Below are positions 31,718 through 33,808 of a stretch of 33,808 bases of DNA, one piece after another. The translations under genes were made by a program, and so were the position numbers. Location: contig DVNH01000047.1 of the NCBI GenBank assembly GCA_018714565.1, positions 1 through 33,808 on the forward strand. Direction: 5' to 3'. The DNA comes from Candidatus Merdicola faecigallinarum (GTDB taxonomy: Bacteria > Bacillota > Clostridia > TANB77 > CAG-508). Numbering within the stretch: the stretch's first letter is position 1; each line of letters opens with the position of its first letter. The notes beneath the pieces are model-generated. The model worked only from the letters and a program-made list of their open reading frames with translations. It made no database searches and had not been told where the DNA came from.

Positions 31718-31870
31718 ATGAGGCCTCCTTTTTATTTTGAAAATTGATTCACTTGAAAGAATATTAGAAGCAAAAATAGAAGAAAAACAAAAAACTATAT
31801 ATTTTTTATTTTAATCTTATTTAGCTTCATTATTAGTATGAAAAGAAACGACAAAAATATACAAACAAAA

Positions 31871-31906
31871 AAATACAATTCTATTATTTGAATAAGAATT
31901 GTATTT
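31871..31906. terminator. Hairpin terminator downstream of the 31945-32289 gene
   Basis: A perfect 12-bp stem (31871-31882 with 31895-31906). A-rich on the left and T-rich on the right, so usable from both strands. It lies 39 bases after the stop of the minus-strand gene. Confidence 0.75.
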
Positions 31907-31944
31907 TTGGTAATTTTTATTATATAAAAAACTAAAATTATTAT

Positions 31945-32289
31945 TTAATGTTTTAGTCGTATTAAAATTGCGATACTAAGTAAAATAAGAAGGATTCCAA
32001 TCACAATTAACATGATATTTAAGATATTGGTTAATCCAAAATCAGATTCAGGAATGGTACTTAGATTACTAACTCTTGGTGTATCTGATGTATCTTGAGT
32101 GGAAGATGTCTCATTTGTTGCTTCTGATTCACCAGTAACTGCGGTATTGTCAGAAGTAGAGGTGTTCTGAGATGTGTCATTACCAGTTAAATTCATATCA
32201 ATATCATCTACTGCAAAAACAGCACATGAAAAAAACATGATCATTGCTATTATAACCAATAATGTAGTTGCTATTCCTTTTTTTATCAT
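31945..32289 (-). CDS. Small exported Ser/Thr-rich protein with C-terminal TM segment
   Basis: 114 residues. A signal peptide (1 to about 26, ending CAVFA) precedes an acidic Ser/Thr/Asn-rich stretch (27-80) without regular structure, then a TM segment (about 88-108) and the tail RLKH. AGGAGGT precedes the ATG, and the upstream promoter is good. It has the same build as the genes at 31277 and 2756: short low-complexity surface proteins held by a C-terminal helix. No named domain. Confidence 0.6.
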   Translation of the reverse strand: MIKKGIATTLLVIIAMIMFFSCAVFAVDDIDMNLTGNDTSQNTSTSDNTAVTGESEATNETSSTQDTSDTPRVSNLSTIPESDFGLTNILNIMLIVIGILLILLSIAILIRLKH

Positions 32290-32644
32290 AAGTTAGACCT
32301 CCTAAAAGATATAATATTAATTTATATTATCTTATTTTCATGTTATTATCATACACAAAAAAAATAAAAATGTCTATAAAATTTGGAAAAATAATAAAAA
32401 AATGATACAATGCTAAAATTCTTTGCAAAATATTAAACTATAAAACAGGAAAAATACTATAAAAATCAATGCTTTGGGAAAATTATAAAACATAAGTTTT
32501 TAATATAAGAAATAATAGGTCAAAATATAAAGTTATGGAAAATTTCTTGACTTATTGTTTTTTATTATTATATACTTTTTTTTATTTAGAATGTTATAAT
32601 TATTTTGAGTTAAACAAATAGTAAGTTGTGGAGGTAAGTAGTTA
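32290..32644. promoter_or_regulatory. 355-base divergent promoter region
   Basis: Very AT-rich, with no gene. For the plus-strand DUF3795 gene: TTGACT (32547-32552), an 18-base spacer and TATACT (32571-32576), and a separate extended -10 TGTTATAAT at 32592-32600. The minus-strand promoter is listed separately. The middle part (about 32380-32540) holds nothing I can name. Confidence 0.5.
32348..32376 (-). promoter_or_regulatory. Promoter of the 31945-32289 gene
   Basis: On the minus strand TAGACA (32376-32371), a 17-base spacer and TATGAT (32353-32348), 59 bases before the start codon. Confidence 0.65.
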
Positions 32645-32977
32645 ATGAATAAAATGATTGCGTATTGTGGTCTGAATTGTGAAAAATGTGACGCATACAT
32701 TGCAACAATAAATAACGATCAAGAGTTGCGAAAGAAAACAGCGAAACTATGGGCTGAATTAAATAATGCACCTATTCTTCCTGAACATATTAACTGTAAA
32801 GGTTGTCGTGTTGAAGGTGTTAAAACAGTTTTTTGCGATAGTATATGTGGCATTCGAAAATGTGCGTTAAAGAAAGGTGTTGCTACTTGTGGCGACTGTC
32901 CGGATTTAGAAAGATGTTCAACTGTTAGTGAAATCCTAAAGAATAATCCGTCTGCTTTGGAAAATTTGAAAGGATAG
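32645..32977 (+). CDS. DUF3795 Cys-rich protein
   Basis: 110 residues with eleven cysteines in the DUF3795 layout: YCGLNCEKCDAYIA at the start, INCKGCRVEG in the middle, then FCDSICGIRKCALKKG, CGDCPDLERC. Probably a metal- or cluster-binding protein; function unknown. The ATG at 32645 follows GTGGAGG. Two more small genes follow closely. Confidence 0.88.
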   Translation: MNKMIAYCGLNCEKCDAYIATINNDQELRKKTAKLWAELNNAPILPEHINCKGCRVEGVKTVFCDSICGIRKCALKKGVATCGDCPDLERCSTVSEILKNNPSALENLKG

Positions 32978-33003
32978 ATTATAAGTTGAAAGTGAGATGT
33001 AAA

Positions 33004-33411
33004 ATGGAAAATATAAAAAGAGAAGAATTAGAAAAATTAGTTGGAACTGATAAAGTTAATATTTTTTATAAAATTGTTGATGAGATAACTTTGTTATATG
33101 ATATGGATCAAACTTGGAATAATGGTGGCAAAAAATGGACTTATGAATATAAGTTTAGAAAAAGCGGGAAAACTTTATGTGCGTTTTATTTCAAAGAAAA
33201 TATGTTGGGCTTTATGATTATTTTTGGTAAAGCAGAAAGAACTAAAGTTGAAGAAATAAGAAATGAACTTTCATCTGATATACTAGAAACTTATGATAAT
33301 GCTCAAACATTTCACGATGGAAAATGGGTTATGTTTAATATAACTGACTATTCAATGATAGAAGATTTTAAAAAATTACTTTTTATAAAAAAGAAACCTA
33401 ATAGAAAATAA
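33004..33411 (+). CDS. DUF3788 family protein
   Basis: 135 residues from ATG 33004. The family signature is clear: TWNNGGKKWTYEYKFRKSGK, TLCAFYFKEN, FMIIFGKAERTKVEE, then TFHDGKWVMFNI and the C-terminal KKPNRK. Function unknown. ATG 33004 is chosen over the in-frame TTG at 32986 because the same TTGAAAGTGAG leader precedes the next gene's ATG at a similar distance, suggesting that it is a ribosome-site region rather than coding. Confidence 0.83.
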   Translation: MENIKREELEKLVGTDKVNIFYKIVDEITLLYDMDQTWNNGGKKWTYEYKFRKSGKTLCAFYFKENMLGFMIIFGKAERTKVEEIRNELSSDILETYDNAQTFHDGKWVMFNITDYSMIEDFKKLLFIKKKPNRK

Positions 33412-33485
33412 CTATTAACTCATATAGTTACACAATTATAACGGCACATATAATTAAGTAAAAATTTGAAAGTGAGTTGAAAAAT

Positions 33486-33808
33486 ATGGCAAATGAAAGT
33501 AAAAAAGATTTTAATGCAATGATGAAAAACAATAAAGATATGCCTAAAATACAAATTGTAGAAGATGAAAAAACGATAAAAAAATATGGTGGGACGAAAA
33601 TGTTTTTTGCACCTCCACTTTTCTACGATAAACTAATGAAAAAAGTTCCAAAGGAAAAGTTAATTACAGTAACTCAAATGAGAGATTATCTTGCAAAACA
33701 AAATAATGCTGATTTTACTGATCCAATGACTGCCGGAATATTTATAAATATTTGTGCTTGGGCTAGTTATCAAAGACAAGAAGATATTACACCATATTGG
33801 AGAACATT
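33486..33808 (+). CDS. MGMT-like (O6-alkylguanine transferase-fold) protein, 3' end outside the window
   Basis: The first 107 residues are visible. An N-terminal helix is followed by YGGTKMFFAPPLFYDKLM, KVPKEKLITVTQMRDYLA, a C-free TDPMTAGIFINICAWAS stretch and TPYWRT at the edge. This is the pattern of small 'MGMT family' proteins that share the DNA-binding wing of methyltransferases; in the visible part no PCHR-type active-site Cys is present, so it may be a non-catalytic alkyltransferase-like relative. The lead sequence TTGAAAGTGAG nine bases before the ATG is shared with the DUF3788 gene. Confidence 0.72.
   Translation, partial: MANESKKDFNAMMKNNKDMPKIQIVEDEKTIKKYGGTKMFFAPPLFYDKLMKKVPKEKLITVTQMRDYLAKQNNADFTDPMTAGIFINICAWASYQRQEDITPYWRT

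Overview
The window is a stretch of very AT-rich, Gram-positive (Firmicutes, Clostridia-like) chromosome. The clues are strong AAAGGAGG-type ribosome binding sites, TTG and GTG starts, short intergenic hairpin terminators, a split Wzz / BY-kinase / PHP-phosphatase system, a class D sortase, a DUF1540 protein, and a small Spo0E-like phosphatase behind Spo0A-box-like sites. The last two suggest an endospore-forming anaerobe. No rRNA, tRNA, CRISPR array or transposase was recognised.

Layout. 1-840 is the 3' part of a phosphofructokinase gene; 1022-2731 is argS; 2756-3496 is an Asn/Thr-rich surface protein. 3662-17968 is one long, tightly overlapping exopolysaccharide/capsule locus. It holds an initiating phosphoglycosyl transferase, a VanZ-like protein, a fused double GT4 glycosyltransferase plus two tandem paralogues, a Wzy-like polymerase, a Wzx-like flippase and a further transferase-like protein. 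A sortase substrate, its class D sortase and a membrane protein follow, and then Wzz/CapA, the CapB-type tyrosine kinase and the CpsB-type phosphatase. 18157-21837 is housekeeping (glmM, metG, tmk). 21926-23118 is trxB-trxA. 23271-26198 holds DUF3006, a ComEC-like metallohydrolase and a GT-C membrane glycosyltransferase. 26279-28432 holds the Spo0E-like gene, a segment bounded by 43-bp direct repeats, and a peroxiredoxin on the minus strand. 28602-31048 holds DUF1540, fba, a lipoprotein and smpB (minus). Two small membrane proteins on the minus strand and a DUF3795 / DUF3788 / MGMT-like group finish the window.

The most striking observation is a shared signature behind three apparently broken genes: VanZ-like (4390-4858), the third GT4 (8140-9277) and peroxiredoxin (27745-28432, minus). 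In each, the reading frame is restored by ignoring one C that sits directly before a conserved glycine codon, and the zero-frame codon at that point is CGG each time. In a hand scan of the other coding regions I found no in-frame CGG at all, although CGT, CGC, CGA, AGA and AGG are all used. This fits CGG being an unassigned or 'hungry' codon at which the ribosome shifts +1. Three independent mutations or assembly errors are the alternative. Other points worth a second look are the LAYTG-type sorting signal next to its sortase, the repeat-bounded cassette at the peroxiredoxin 3' end, two unidentified structured intergenic regions, and a row of small TTC-loop hairpins in front of the wzz gene.
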